Positions 12,001-20,136 of a DNA stretch of 39,250 nucleotides are shown piece after piece. A program made the translations under genes and the position numbers. Source of the DNA: Deltaproteobacteria bacterium (lineage in GTDB: Bacteria > Myxococcota_A > Polyangia > Polyangiales > JAFGIB01). Below the pieces are notes generated by a model that worked only from the letters and a program-made list of their open reading frames with translations, did no database searches and was not told where the DNA came from. Numbering within the stretch: the stretch's first letter is position 1; every line of letters starts with the position of its first letter. The DNA is taken from positions 1-39,250 of the forward strand of contig JAFGIB010000208.1 of assembly GCA_016929805.1 (NCBI GenBank). Direction: 5' to 3'.

Positions 12001-14686
12001 TCCCTTTGCTTGCCCGGGCTCCAACGCCTCGTTGAGCTCGGGAGGCTGGCAGGGAGCGGGCGCTGCGCCTTGCAGCGGTTTTAACTCGGGCGACTTGTTG
12101 GTCGGATTTTCGCCGGACAACGCCTACTCGATTCTCGAATATATCGACGGCGAGTCGAATTATCCCTCGGTCTCGGAGCCCCCCACCGCCCCGTGGGAAA
12201 TGGATTTGGAGCTGCGCGGAAGCGGTACGACACCGATCGCGGGCAGCCTCAACAGCGCTTTCAATTACTTGAGCGGCTTCGCGGGAAACGACCCTATTTG
12301 GGGTTGCCGCCCCTATCGGGTGATTTTGATAACCGACGGCGCGGAGACCTGCGGCGGCGACCCGGTGGAGCAAGCCGGCGTTTTGGCGGACGCGGGCATT
12401 TACGTGCACGTGATCGGCTTTGCCACCACGGATCCCGAAATCGTCGCGAATCTGGATGAGATAGCGACGGCCGGCAGCGAGGACGGAACCGGCACCTCCA
12501 TCGTGGTCAACGATCCCACAGAGCTTTCCATGGCCATGGCGTTAATTATCGCGGACTCGATTCTGGTCGAGGTCTGCAACGACGAAGACGACGACTGCGA
12601 TGGGCTGACCGACGAGGGCTTTCGCATCGACGAAGCGTGTTCAGCCGGAATCGGCGCGTGCTACCAAGAAGGTACGTTTCAATGCGTATCGCTGCAAGAG
12701 TCAAAGTGTAACGCGGTGGCTTCAGACCCTGCGGCCGAGCAATGCGACGACGGGGTTGACAATGACTGCGACGGATTAACCGATTGCGCGGACGACGACT
12801 GCGCCGATGATCCCTTCTGCGCTTGCATCCCGCAGACTGAAGTCTGTAATGGTCAAGACGACGACTGCGACGATCTGACCGACGAGGAGCCGTTGCCGGG
12901 AGTCGGCGAAGCGTGCGGCAGCGATGTCGGCGAGTGCACGCCGGGCGTTTTAGCATGTGTAGACGGCCGGCTCGAGTGCTCGGGCCGGGGGCCAGTGCCC
13001 GAAGAGTGCGACGGGCTGGACAACGATTGCGACGGATTTATCGACGGCTTTTCCGTGCCCTGCTATGAGCCGGAATTTCCCGAGGACCCGGCGGGTTGTG
13101 TGGTCGGCTCCGGCTGCCAAGGCCGATGCCGCATGGGATGGAGTAGCTGTGAAGAGATCGCGGAAGGCGAGTATGGATTCGGTCCTTGCGTGGGGCAGGT
13201 CAACGCGGACTCAGAGATCTGCAATGCTCTGGACGACGACTGCGACGGCGATACCGACGAGGATTGGCCTCTGCTCGGCGAGGCGTGCGACAACGACCAA
13301 GAGCACGGTTGTCGGACCACGGGTGTGTACGCGTGCAACGCCGACAGCACGGGCGTGGTTTGTACCGCACCGGCGGTGACGCCGAGCGACGAGGTGTGTA
13401 ACGGTTTGGACGACGACTGCGACGGCGATACCGACGAGCGAGAAGACCTCGGCGAGCCGATAGGCGATGCTTGCGGCGGGATATGCGTTGGCGAGCTTAT
13501 CTGTGAAGACGGTGAGATCGTTTGCTCCTCGCAGGAAGGAAATCCCGAGGTCTGTGATGGGTTGGACAACGACTGTGACGGATTCATCGACGAGGGCGAG
13601 CTGCCCGGTACCGGCGAGGACTGTACCGATGAAGGTATGGAAGAAATCGGCGACACCGGCAATTGCGAATTCGGACAGACCGCGTGCGTCGACGGTGAAA
13701 TCGTCTGCCGGGGCTACGTCGGTCCGCTAGACGAGACCTGCAACGGCGTTGACGACAACTGCGACGGCGAGGTCGATGACGAGGCGATTTGCCCGACTCC
13801 GACCGATATATGTTACGAGGGCGAATGTATCTCTCCTTGCTCGCAAGGAGAGTTCGTTTGCGCTTACGGCACGTTCTGCAAGACGTTGCCTCAGGGTGAT
13901 TATTGCGCGCCCGATCCCTGTGTCGATATCGAGTGCACGGTCGATGAGATTTGCGACAGGGATATCGGTGCTTGCGTCGAGGTATGCGCGAATATGGCGT
14001 GTAAAGAGGGCGAAAGCTGCATGCACGGAGTTTGCGTCGACTGCTACCGCGTGCCGTGCGAGCCGGGACAGATCTGCGTGGCGAACGAAATCGGCGTCGG
14101 GGTCTGCCGAGACGACCCGTGTGCTCAAGCCGGGTGCGACGCAAAAAGCGAGATTTGCGACAAAGGCGAGTGCAAACCGATCGCGTGCTCGCCCGCTTGT
14201 GAAACCGATCAAAGCTGCGTCAACGGCGTTTGCAAAGCCGATAAATGTATAAAGGTATTTTGTCCGTCAGGCCGGCTGTGCGATCCGAATACGGGCGAGT
14301 GCGTCGACAACCCGTGTGTTGGAAAGATCTGCTCGCGAGGCATGATATGCACGCCCGCGAACGGCGAATGCGTATCCGATCCGTGTCTTCTCATGAGCTG
14401 TCCCGAGCAGACGCGCTGTAGAATAGACTTTGACGGAAATGCCGTGTGTTACGCCCAAGACATCGACGGCGATGCCAAGGGCGACGGAACGAACGGAAAA
14501 CAATACGTCTCTTCAGTGCTCGCCACGGGCGGAGGCGGCTGCGCGTGTGGCGTGGCGCAATCAAAACCGGGAAATAACTCAGTCAGGTTGTTACTCGTTT
14601 TATGCTTTGCTTCCGCGCTCTGGCGTAGCCGGAGCAAACGCAAGCGTCTGTCATCCGCGTTCGGTTATCGACAAAAAGCATTTTAA
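9077..14686 (+). CDS. Giant exported protein: VWA domain, MopE repeats, MYXO-CTERM-like tail
   Basis: 1869 residues with a Sec signal peptide (cleavage expected after SASA). Residues ~25-760 are a beta-rich adhesin-like region, including a DUF11-like segment (YTMRVKNLSLNDQTGVEVW). Residues ~765-905 are four Asp-rich units of the type CSDGIDNDGDSLTDFPADIAC, which look calcium-binding. A von Willebrand factor A domain follows (residues ~905-1160) with the MIDAS motif DTSGS at 11818-11832. Eight MopE-like motifs (CNDEDDDCDGLTDE and relatives) occupy ~1165-1570, then a Cys-rich EGF-like region. The end has the layout of a MYXO-CTERM signal: GGGGCACG, a hydrophobic helix (LLLVLCFASAL) and a basic RSRSKRKR tail, implying sorting to the cell surface. 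The start has only a weak ribosome site and may depend on coupling with the gene 23 bp upstream. Ligand unknown. Confidence 0.9.
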   Translation: MDKTTLFTLVLLSLSAFSPSASAQGTAQMMTSKSIPAATVAVIDPESGTSSGSAGSTDVRLAPGDIIVFRFNYIPISKQGSRGIQGYLTEYIPRNTRVVGVRIIDQNGVTIAPRRAGISYDPCKNPACATFNNIPCDPGLSTGCASGSRNLPSGSISQLSADTGVFYTTDERLARLPDDVFITTNNGDTSTNMTSNLPRYVSDIMLVLGAATPIYAHNIWDWIQVRAFGVSSSTSGSYGITPYLFGSPVAGPETFYRYEATESSAGVIRLNDTDGPWMRIEYPGSEIGYGTSTHTNSLTRMSAATGLGVDVSPANPLPDNTVAVRFALGETRIGEPGFAEIALEVIDIPLDPYHGTGGANVNCGEVFGADISAESANFSNSNPWGFYLASPNCVYLNLLFDLSVDKPLALNTAPYNIVTYTMRVKNLSLNDQTGVEVWQRFANDLEYIAGTAAAVGHPEITVEIRSNCAGENRTCLVWALGTLEPSDEYEFTSQFNVKGASGGGAPTAVMAANFVSDSLPNPGFQTQAVTVTKGMPVIKARLQSQTPVAAAGTTASFIGEVSNCIAATSSGTINSISLVLPDGWSLVDGRLYYTPPGGSETYCNAGSTSNPSCAINTAVNPDSGIALRFAVNIPGGTSSGLYDISLGTWAQIQTFGAFETFFPSLASQPVGTARSNPPAVTCPINMEQSSISGTTDAPLNATIRVFFNGLQRGGDIVTSSSSWTLGSFADFGPLYPGVEVRATAQGNGELESELSEPCFVSVLRACSDGIDNDGDSLTDFPADIACASPNDDDESDDPQCSDGLDNDGYHGTDYPQDPSCTNPYDITEDGILECNDGLDNDGDGLTDHPDDLACIDESDPSEIDFRACQNGIDDDGDGLTDFPDDPGCHSESDYDESDVNFTPDDISPRLLLLFDTSGSMNWLPDSQTFTGGDGSLECPGVGGSRLELVKQGIADVVSAFGEVHYALMRFHQRAVPFACPGSNASLSSGGWQGAGAAPCSGFNSGDLLVGFSPDNAYSILEYIDGESNYPSVSEPPTAPWEMDLELRGSGTTPIAGSLNSAFNYLSGFAGNDPIWGCRPYRVILITDGAETCGGDPVEQAGVLADAGIYVHVIGFATTDPEIVANLDEIATAGSEDGTGTSIVVNDPTELSMAMALIIADSILVEVCNDEDDDCDGLTDEGFRIDEACSAGIGACYQEGTFQCVSLQESKCNAVASDPAAEQCDDGVDNDCDGLTDCADDDCADDPFCACIPQTEVCNGQDDDCDDLTDEEPLPGVGEACGSDVGECTPGVLACVDGRLECSGRGPVPEECDGLDNDCDGFIDGFSVPCYEPEFPEDPAGCVVGSGCQGRCRMGWSSCEEIAEGEYGFGPCVGQVNADSEICNALDDDCDGDTDEDWPLLGEACDNDQEHGCRTTGVYACNADSTGVVCTAPAVTPSDEVCNGLDDDCDGDTDEREDLGEPIGDACGGICVGELICEDGEIVCSSQEGNPEVCDGLDNDCDGFIDEGELPGTGEDCTDEGMEEIGDTGNCEFGQTACVDGEIVCRGYVGPLDETCNGVDDNCDGEVDDEAICPTPTDICYEGECISPCSQGEFVCAYGTFCKTLPQGDYCAPDPCVDIECTVDEICDRDIGACVEVCANMACKEGESCMHGVCVDCYRVPCEPGQICVANEIGVGVCRDDPCAQAGCDAKSEICDKGECKPIACSPACETDQSCVNGVCKADKCIKVFCPSGRLCDPNTGECVDNPCVGKICSRGMICTPANGECVSDPCLLMSCPEQTRCRIDFDGNAVCYAQDIDGDAKGDGTNGKQYVSSVLATGGGGCACGVAQSKPGNNSVRLLLVLCFASALWRSRSKRKRLSSAFGYRQKAF

Positions 14687-14700
14687 CAAGGAGAAAAGCC

Positions 14701-15846
14701 ATGGGTAAATTTCGGTTGGGTGTGGTTATCTTGGCGATACTAATCGCTACCGGATGTGCTTCTGATAATAAAGATAAGGACGCGGCCGTCGACGCAGCTA
14801 CGCCGGAGGACGACGCGGCGTCGAGCGAAGGAGCGAGTGGGGCTGGCGGCTCTAAAATTTCAGATAGCGCTGTGGCTGGAGATGCCGGTGATTCGACCTC
14901 GGGCGGCAACGGCGGCGGTGGTACGACTTCCGGCGGCACCTCCGGCGGCTCGGGCTGGGGCGAATTCGACTCGGGCTTGGTGGAAGTTCTCGAGGGCGGT
15001 GTCGCGATTCCCTACGACGGCGGCGTGTATGTCTGTTACAAGCTTCTCTGCAACGAAAAGAACCTTGCCTGCGCGGACTGCGAGGACAACGACGGGGACG
15101 GGTTGGTCGATTCCATGGATCCGGAGTGCCTGGGTCCCTGCGACAACACGGAGGGCCCCGCGCTGATCCCCGACGTGGGCGGTGATACCGGCGAGCAATG
15201 CAAACCACGCGATTGCTTCTTCGACTTCGGCAATGGGCCGGGAGACGACGACTGTCGCTGGGCCTACTACTGCGATCCGTTGGCGCCCAAGCCCGGTTGC
15301 CCATACGATGAGTCCGCGATCCCCAGTACGGATTGTCCCGATGGGCAGTCGCAGAAGTGCCTGGATATGTGTCTCGCCATAACGCCCAATGGTTGTGACT
15401 GTTTCGGCTGCTGTACCTTTCCCGAGCTGGCGGGCCAGGGGGAAGACGGACAGGACAAATACGTTTGGATCGGTTCAGACGACGAACCGGTTTGCACTTT
15501 GGCAAACGTCGAGGACGAGGAGGCGTGTCCGCCCTGTACGCCGGAGGGCAGTTGTCTTAATACCTGCGGCCGTTGTGAGATCTGTGTCGGCAAAACGACG
15601 ATTCCGGACGATTGTTTTACCAACACCGTCGAGACCGATGGCGGCGTCATAGAGAATCCGGACGGCTCGGTCGTGGATGTGGACGGAGGACCCGTTCCCG
15701 ACGGGGCAACAGGTCAAGACAGCGGGCAACCTCCGCCGCCGACGCGCTGCGCTCCGGACGTGCAACCCTGTGGTCTTCCGGGTGACGAGCCTTGTCCGCC
15801 GGCTCAGTATTGCGTAACCGGTTGCTGCGTCCCGGTATTATTCTGA
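14701..15846 (+). CDS. Cysteine-rich lipoprotein of unknown function
   Basis: 381 residues, starting at ATG 14701 with AAGGAG a few bases upstream and only 14 bp after the giant VWA protein, so it is the third gene of the operon. The signal peptide ends at LIATGC (Cys19). A low-complexity Asp/Ala then Gly/Ser-rich linker reaches about residue 80. The rest is rich in Cys and acidic residues, with one motif related to the Asp-rich repeats of the neighbour (CEDNDGDGLVDSMDPEC) and pairs such as CPPCTPEGSCLNTCGRCEIC. There is no family I recognise. Shared export route and shared motif style suggest that it works on the outer surface together with the two upstream proteins. Confidence 0.85.
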   Translation: MGKFRLGVVILAILIATGCASDNKDKDAAVDAATPEDDAASSEGASGAGGSKISDSAVAGDAGDSTSGGNGGGGTTSGGTSGGSGWGEFDSGLVEVLEGGVAIPYDGGVYVCYKLLCNEKNLACADCEDNDGDGLVDSMDPECLGPCDNTEGPALIPDVGGDTGEQCKPRDCFFDFGNGPGDDDCRWAYYCDPLAPKPGCPYDESAIPSTDCPDGQSQKCLDMCLAITPNGCDCFGCCTFPELAGQGEDGQDKYVWIGSDDEPVCTLANVEDEEACPPCTPEGSCLNTCGRCEICVGKTTIPDDCFTNTVETDGGVIENPDGSVVDVDGGPVPDGATGQDSGQPPPPTRCAPDVQPCGLPGDEPCPPAQYCVTGCCVPVLF

Positions 15847-16464
15847 GTAGTCACCGTGAATATCCCTTAACGTTGCAAAAAATCCGTCGGCGTAAAGCGC
15901 TTCGCTCGCGAAAAATAGCGCGAACCAAGGGCGTGCTCACTTTCTTTGGACCTCACTCAGGGTGCACTAAGCTGCGGTCCAAAAAAGTTCCGCGCGCCCT
16001 TATTTCATCGCTTCTTTTCGCGTTTCCACTCGACGTTTTTTGCAACGTTAAGGTATCGAAAGCTAGCGATCCGGTCGAACTCGCGCCGTCGGTCAAAGGT
16101 CGAGTCGAAATCTCCGTTTCGGTATCCGCGCCGATCTGTATCGACGTCGAACCTGGAAGTGGTTGTCAACGGCGAGAGCATCGTCATGAGCGCGGTTTGT
16201 AGTAACTATTAACCGATCGACAGTGAAACGAGGATACACTTTTCTACTAGAGATGTTAAGAATGCGAAGTGAGAGGGACGCGGGAGGTTGCAACGGAATA
16301 ACGTGAGCTAGATCGGCTTGTAAACGTTATAATTTCGCGGTCCATCGATGCCGTCTGCGGTTTTACCCCTCCTCGAAATTTGCGCTGCTAGCCCTTCGTC
16401 GGGGTGAAATCCGTATCTGACCTCTCGATCCTCGCGAATTCAAAGATGTTTAAAGCCATTTGCT
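15847..16464. other. Convergent intergenic region holding a MITE-like element and a possible gene fragment
   Basis: 618 bp between the convergent ends of the 14701 and 16465 genes. The first third is the MITE-like repeat listed separately. Just right of it, 16052-16212 has a coding-like look in two frames (KGRVEISVSVSAPICIDVE, then LEVVVNGESIVMSAVCSNY before a stop), which could be the decayed end of a gene with a frameshift. I cannot name it. The rest, 16213-16464, shows nothing I can support. Confidence 0.4.
15867..16051 (+). mobile_element. MITE-like element, copy 1
   Basis: About 185 bp bounded by near-perfect terminal inverted repeats: TTAACGTTGCAAAAAA on the left and TTTTTTGCAACGTTAA on the right. 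The interior is an imperfect palindrome; for example GGGCG...TTTGGACC pairs with GGTCCAAA...CGCGCCC, so a transcript would fold into one long hairpin. If CC/GG is added to each end, TATC flanks both sides (15861-15864 and 16054-16057), consistent with a 4-bp target duplication. No reading frame for a transposase is present. A second copy in reverse orientation lies at 19874-20055. The position after the end of the three-gene operon means it could also act as a transcription stop. Confidence 0.7.
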
Positions 16465-19400
16465 CTAGGGGCAACCGTTGTTGGTCGTGCGGTCACACAG
16501 CACGATGCGGCCGTAGCCGCCGCCGCCGCCGCCGCCGCCGTAGACATCTGGCTCCGGGCTCGGGACGAGATTGCTCGCATCGCCTCCGGGCTGGCTGCTG
16601 CTGGTCGAGCCTGATCCGCCGTTGTACGTCGAATCGCCGCCGTTGCCGCCTTTGGCCTCCACGGTGCCGGTGATACTCAAGGCTCCCGCTTCGACCCGAA
16701 TCGCTCCGCCGGAGCCGCCTCCGCCCCCGCCGAGCTTTCCTTCCGACGACGAACCGCAACTGTAAGGGCCCGCGCCGCCGTTGGCCCGCAGGGTTCCGGT
16801 CAGGGTAAGCGTCCCGCCTATTGACAGTTGAAGCGCGCCGCCGCCGGCTCCTTTGCCCGAACAGAAACCCGCGGCTCCGCCCGGACAGCCGCCGATGAGA
16901 GGCACGAGCGAGCCATTGCCTCGTTCCGGTCCGCCAGGCGTTGTGCCGTCACCAGGAGGGACCGAGGGAGGCGGACAATCGTCGCCCTTTCCGCCCTTTC
17001 CGCCCGCGGTGCCGAATCCCCCACCGCCCCCGCCTCCGGTTTCGTTGTCATTGCTCTCGCACCCTTCTACATCCACGTCAGCCGTACAGTTGTAGTTGCC
17101 GCCGGCATTCGCGGTGGTGCCGTTTGCGCTCGCGTTGACCGTGCCCGCTATGGTCGCGTTTCCAAACACGACCAATACCGCCGGCCGGCTGCCCTCGATT
17201 TTCAAGGTTCTGCTCCCCGTTACGTTCAGTCCGCGCAGGGCTACCACCGCCACCTCGGGGCCGTCCGTCTGCGAATGCATCGTGATCTGCGGCCGCGTTT
17301 CACCCGTGCACCAGGTGGTAAACTCCAGCTCGTCCGTATTCAGCACGGCATTGCAGTCGATGGTGGTCGTCGCAGCCGCTTGATTCGGATTAAGCCGGGT
17401 TACATCTATGTTGACCGGCACAAATCCCAATCCGCAGCCGCTCGAAGCGTCGGTACTGGAGGCATTCAACGGACAGCCGTCGTTACAGTCGTACGTGCCG
17501 TCGCCATCGCTGTCGCTGTCGTTCTCGGCCTTGGTGGGATCCAGCGGGCAGACATCGACGCAGTCCGCAACGCCGTCGCCGTCGCTGTCGGTTTCGGGCG
17601 CGCCGCAGCCACACTGACCCGGGTCGTATTTCGCGGCATCGCTCGGACATAGGTCCGGGTAGACCTCGCAAATAAAGTCGTTGGTGTTCGAGCACACTTC
17701 GTCGTTCCAAAGACCGTCGGTCCATATTTCGCCGCAGTCCTCATTCGACCCGTTGTCGTCCGGCTGTCCGCTCGCCCAATGGTTGTAACGCGAAAACACG
17801 GTGCTGCCGTCCGCGAGCCCGCGCCAGAAGGGCACCCCGTTGTTCGCCCATCGCCAAGTCCCCTCGAGCTGAGCGTCGCCGGCGCCGATCCAGGCGTCGG
17901 CACTGCCGGAAAACGCGTGTATAAAGGCGTCTTCGGCCGCATCGCCGATATGGACCAGGTCGCCGCGAGTCATGATACGACACTTGTCGCGTGCATCCGC
18001 CCAGGTGCTTTTGTTGGTGCAAAAGTAGTATATGTTATCGCCGTAGGCTTCCGCGGTACAATTGGTATCGGGAAAACACTCGGTCATGGGCTCGCAGCCG
18101 TTCGCGGTCACGCTGTCGCAGTTGAAATAGCCGTCCGCGCAACTTTCGATGACGCAAGTGCCGGCGGCACATGAACTATCCGTTACGTTGGGCAAGCCGG
18201 TGCAGGGCTCGTTTTCACCGGTACTCGAGCAGCCCCCGCAATTGGATACAGTGCGTATACTGGTTTCGCAACCGGTTTGGTCATCGCTATCGCAGTCGGC
18301 GTAGCCCGAAAGGCAAGTGCTGATCTCGCAAACACCTGCGGTTGTGCAACTCGTCGCGGAGGTGTTGTCCAATAGCGCATCGCAATTGCGTCCACACGCG
18401 CCGCAGTTTTGCGCCGCGGCGAGGGAAGTTTCGCAGCCGTTTCGGTAGTCGCTATCGCAGTCGCCATAGCCCGAATCGCATACCGGTTCACATTGCTTAT
18501 CAATACAGTTCAAGCCGCTCGCGTGCGGCGTTGCGCCGGATTCAAACTCGCAGGGCGCGCTACAGGCCCCGCAGTGGCTCGCATCGGTATTTAGGTTAGT
18601 CTCGCACGTGACGCCGTCCGCATCGCAATCGGCCTCGGGATCCGTGCATACGATAGCGCTACATACGCCTCCAGCGCATGACACCAGTGCACACGGCGTA
18701 TTACAAGCGCCGCAATCGTCGAGCGTATCGAGCGGCGCTTCGCACCCGTTGTCAGAATCGTCATCGCAGTTGCCGTAACCGTTTTCGCACCGAGATACGA
18801 CACACGCGTAATCCCGACATGCGGTTACCGCGTGGTTGCTTTCGCAGATTATGTCGCACGCCCCGCAGTGATCAATGGTATTGACCTCGGTTTCGCATAT
18901 GGTTCTCTCGTTGCCGTCGCAGTCACCGTAACCAAGCTCGCAGCCCGCGGGCACGCAAGCGCCATTGACACAGCTTTCGATCGCTCGATCGATATCGCAT
19001 ACAGCGTCACACGCGCCGCAGTTGGCCACATCGTCGAGAGAAGCCTCACAGCCGTTGTCGGGCTCGTTATCGCAGTCGCGAAAGCGGCCTTCGCACTCCA
19101 CGATAGCGCAGTGACCATCGTTACAAACGGCGGTGGCGTGCGGCAGGTCGCATAGCGGCGTTTCGCCTTCATCTTCGTCGGTCCGGCCGTCACAGTCGTC
19201 GTCTATACCGTTACAGCTTTCGCCGCATATCTGTTCCTGCGGGCACTCGGAGGTAGGGTGAGGGTTAGTGATACATCCCCCGTCTAGCGGTAATAGAATT
19301 TGGGCGTCATCCGTATCCACGCTTGTATCTACACTCACATCTACACCCGCATCACCGCCCAGCATACGAGCGTCGCCTCCGTCGAAGCTTTGATTTCCAT

Positions 19401-19587
19401 CCAGGAGATTCGTCGACCCGTCCTCGAGATATTGCTTTCCCGGGTCGTCCGCCGGCGACGCGTCGAGTCCGTCGAAATGCAGCAACGTTATGTCGTACAC
19501 GCTACAGCCGGCGACAAGAGCAGAAAATGTTAAGACTGCGCTTTCAAAAGCGCGCCAAAGCAATAGCGTGCGAACTGAACAGAGCAT
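16465..19587 (-). CDS. Lipoprotein with Cys-rich repeats, C-type lectin domain, TSP3-like segment and Gly-rich tail
   Basis: 1040 residues. The signal peptide ends in ALVAGC (Cys28), then an acidic linker. One MopE-like motif (CNGIDDDCDGRTDE) is followed to about residue 490 by about nine Cys-rich units of the pattern GYGDCD...NGCE.....NCGACxxxC. Next is a C-type lectin-like domain (STWADARDKC, AWIGAGDAQLEG, WASGQPDDN, LWNDEVC, FICE) with QPD and WND, the galactose-type triplet and calcium-binding triplet of the family. Then comes a short thrombospondin-3-like calcium stretch (DSDGDGVADCVDVCPLD). The final ~300 residues contain a beta-like region and a Gly-rich tail with poly-Gly runs ending YGRIVLCD. 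The ATG at 19587 has no clear ribosome site. The gene stands alone between two inverted MITE-like copies. Surface glycan binding is the likely role, by inference. Confidence 0.88.
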   Translation of the reverse strand: MLCSVRTLLLWRAFESAVLTFSALVAGCSVYDITLLHFDGLDASPADDPGKQYLEDGSTNLLDGNQSFDGGDARMLGGDAGVDVSVDTSVDTDDAQILLPLDGGCITNPHPTSECPQEQICGESCNGIDDDCDGRTDEDEGETPLCDLPHATAVCNDGHCAIVECEGRFRDCDNEPDNGCEASLDDVANCGACDAVCDIDRAIESCVNGACVPAGCELGYGDCDGNERTICETEVNTIDHCGACDIICESNHAVTACRDYACVVSRCENGYGNCDDDSDNGCEAPLDTLDDCGACNTPCALVSCAGGVCSAIVCTDPEADCDADGVTCETNLNTDASHCGACSAPCEFESGATPHASGLNCIDKQCEPVCDSGYGDCDSDYRNGCETSLAAAQNCGACGRNCDALLDNTSATSCTTAGVCEISTCLSGYADCDSDDQTGCETSIRTVSNCGGCSSTGENEPCTGLPNVTDSSCAAGTCVIESCADGYFNCDSVTANGCEPMTECFPDTNCTAEAYGDNIYYFCTNKSTWADARDKCRIMTRGDLVHIGDAAEDAFIHAFSGSADAWIGAGDAQLEGTWRWANNGVPFWRGLADGSTVFSRYNHWASGQPDDNGSNEDCGEIWTDGLWNDEVCSNTNDFICEVYPDLCPSDAAKYDPGQCGCGAPETDSDGDGVADCVDVCPLDPTKAENDSDSDGDGTYDCNDGCPLNASSTDASSGCGLGFVPVNIDVTRLNPNQAAATTTIDCNAVLNTDELEFTTWCTGETRPQITMHSQTDGPEVAVVALRGLNVTGSRTLKIEGSRPAVLVVFGNATIAGTVNASANGTTANAGGNYNCTADVDVEGCESNDNETGGGGGGGFGTAGGKGGKGDDCPPPSVPPGDGTTPGGPERGNGSLVPLIGGCPGGAAGFCSGKGAGGGALQLSIGGTLTLTGTLRANGGAGPYSCGSSSEGKLGGGGGGSGGAIRVEAGALSITGTVEAKGGNGGDSTYNGGSGSTSSSQPGGDASNLVPSPEPDVYGGGGGGGGYGRIVLCDRTTNNGCP

Positions 19588-20136
19588 GGGAAGCTATTAA
19601 TTAGCATACCACGATAAACTCTCTTCGTTTGCACAAACGGCTCATATTGATCCGATTACTCAGGTGTTATTATGTAGATAAAAGTAGGGCCCTAATCGGA
19701 CTAATAAGAGTAAAAAAGTAGCGGGAACGTCTGCAACATATGATTCCGAAAAGCGACTCTGTTCGGGAGCTCTAATCGGCTGGATAGATAGCGCAATAAA
19801 GGGCAAGGTTTTTATCGATGATTGCGGATGAGCGTGGTAAGTAGCTATTGATTATAAATCATTGAGTAAACCGTAACGTTGCAAATACATCGAGCGGAAA
19901 TGCGAAAAAGCGATAAAATAAGCGTGCGCGGAACTTCTTTTTTGACCCGAGCTTTATGCACCCGAAGTGAGGTCCAAAAAAGTGAGCACGCCCTCAGTTT
20001 GCGCTATTTTTCGCGAGCGAAGCGCTTTGCGCCGACGGAATTTTTTGCAACGTTAATGTCTACATGGAGGTTTCTCATCGCGTTCAGCTCCTCGAAATGA
20101 CAGTTCACGGCGATTCGCCGGCACTTTATAAGAAAG
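19588..20136. other. Divergent intergenic region with MITE-like copy 2
   Basis: 549 bp between the start of the lectin lipoprotein (minus) and the MFS transporter (plus). It holds the second MITE-like element (19874-20055). The 19588-19873 part is AT-rich and should contain the lipoprotein promoter, but I cannot pick a convincing pair of boxes. Because the element sits about 80 bp from the transporter start, transporter transcription may begin within or near its right end. Confidence 0.5.
19874..20055 (-). mobile_element. MITE-like element, copy 2 (inverted relative to copy 1)
   Basis: Terminal repeats TAACGTTGCAAA and TTTGCAACGTTA bound about 182 bp. The reverse complement follows copy 1 base by base through most of its length, including the blocks GCGCTTCGCTCGCGAAAAAT and GGGCGTGCTCACTTT, with scattered substitutions and small indels. 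No clear target duplication is visible here, so this copy may be older or its ends eroded. No coding capacity. Confidence 0.7.
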
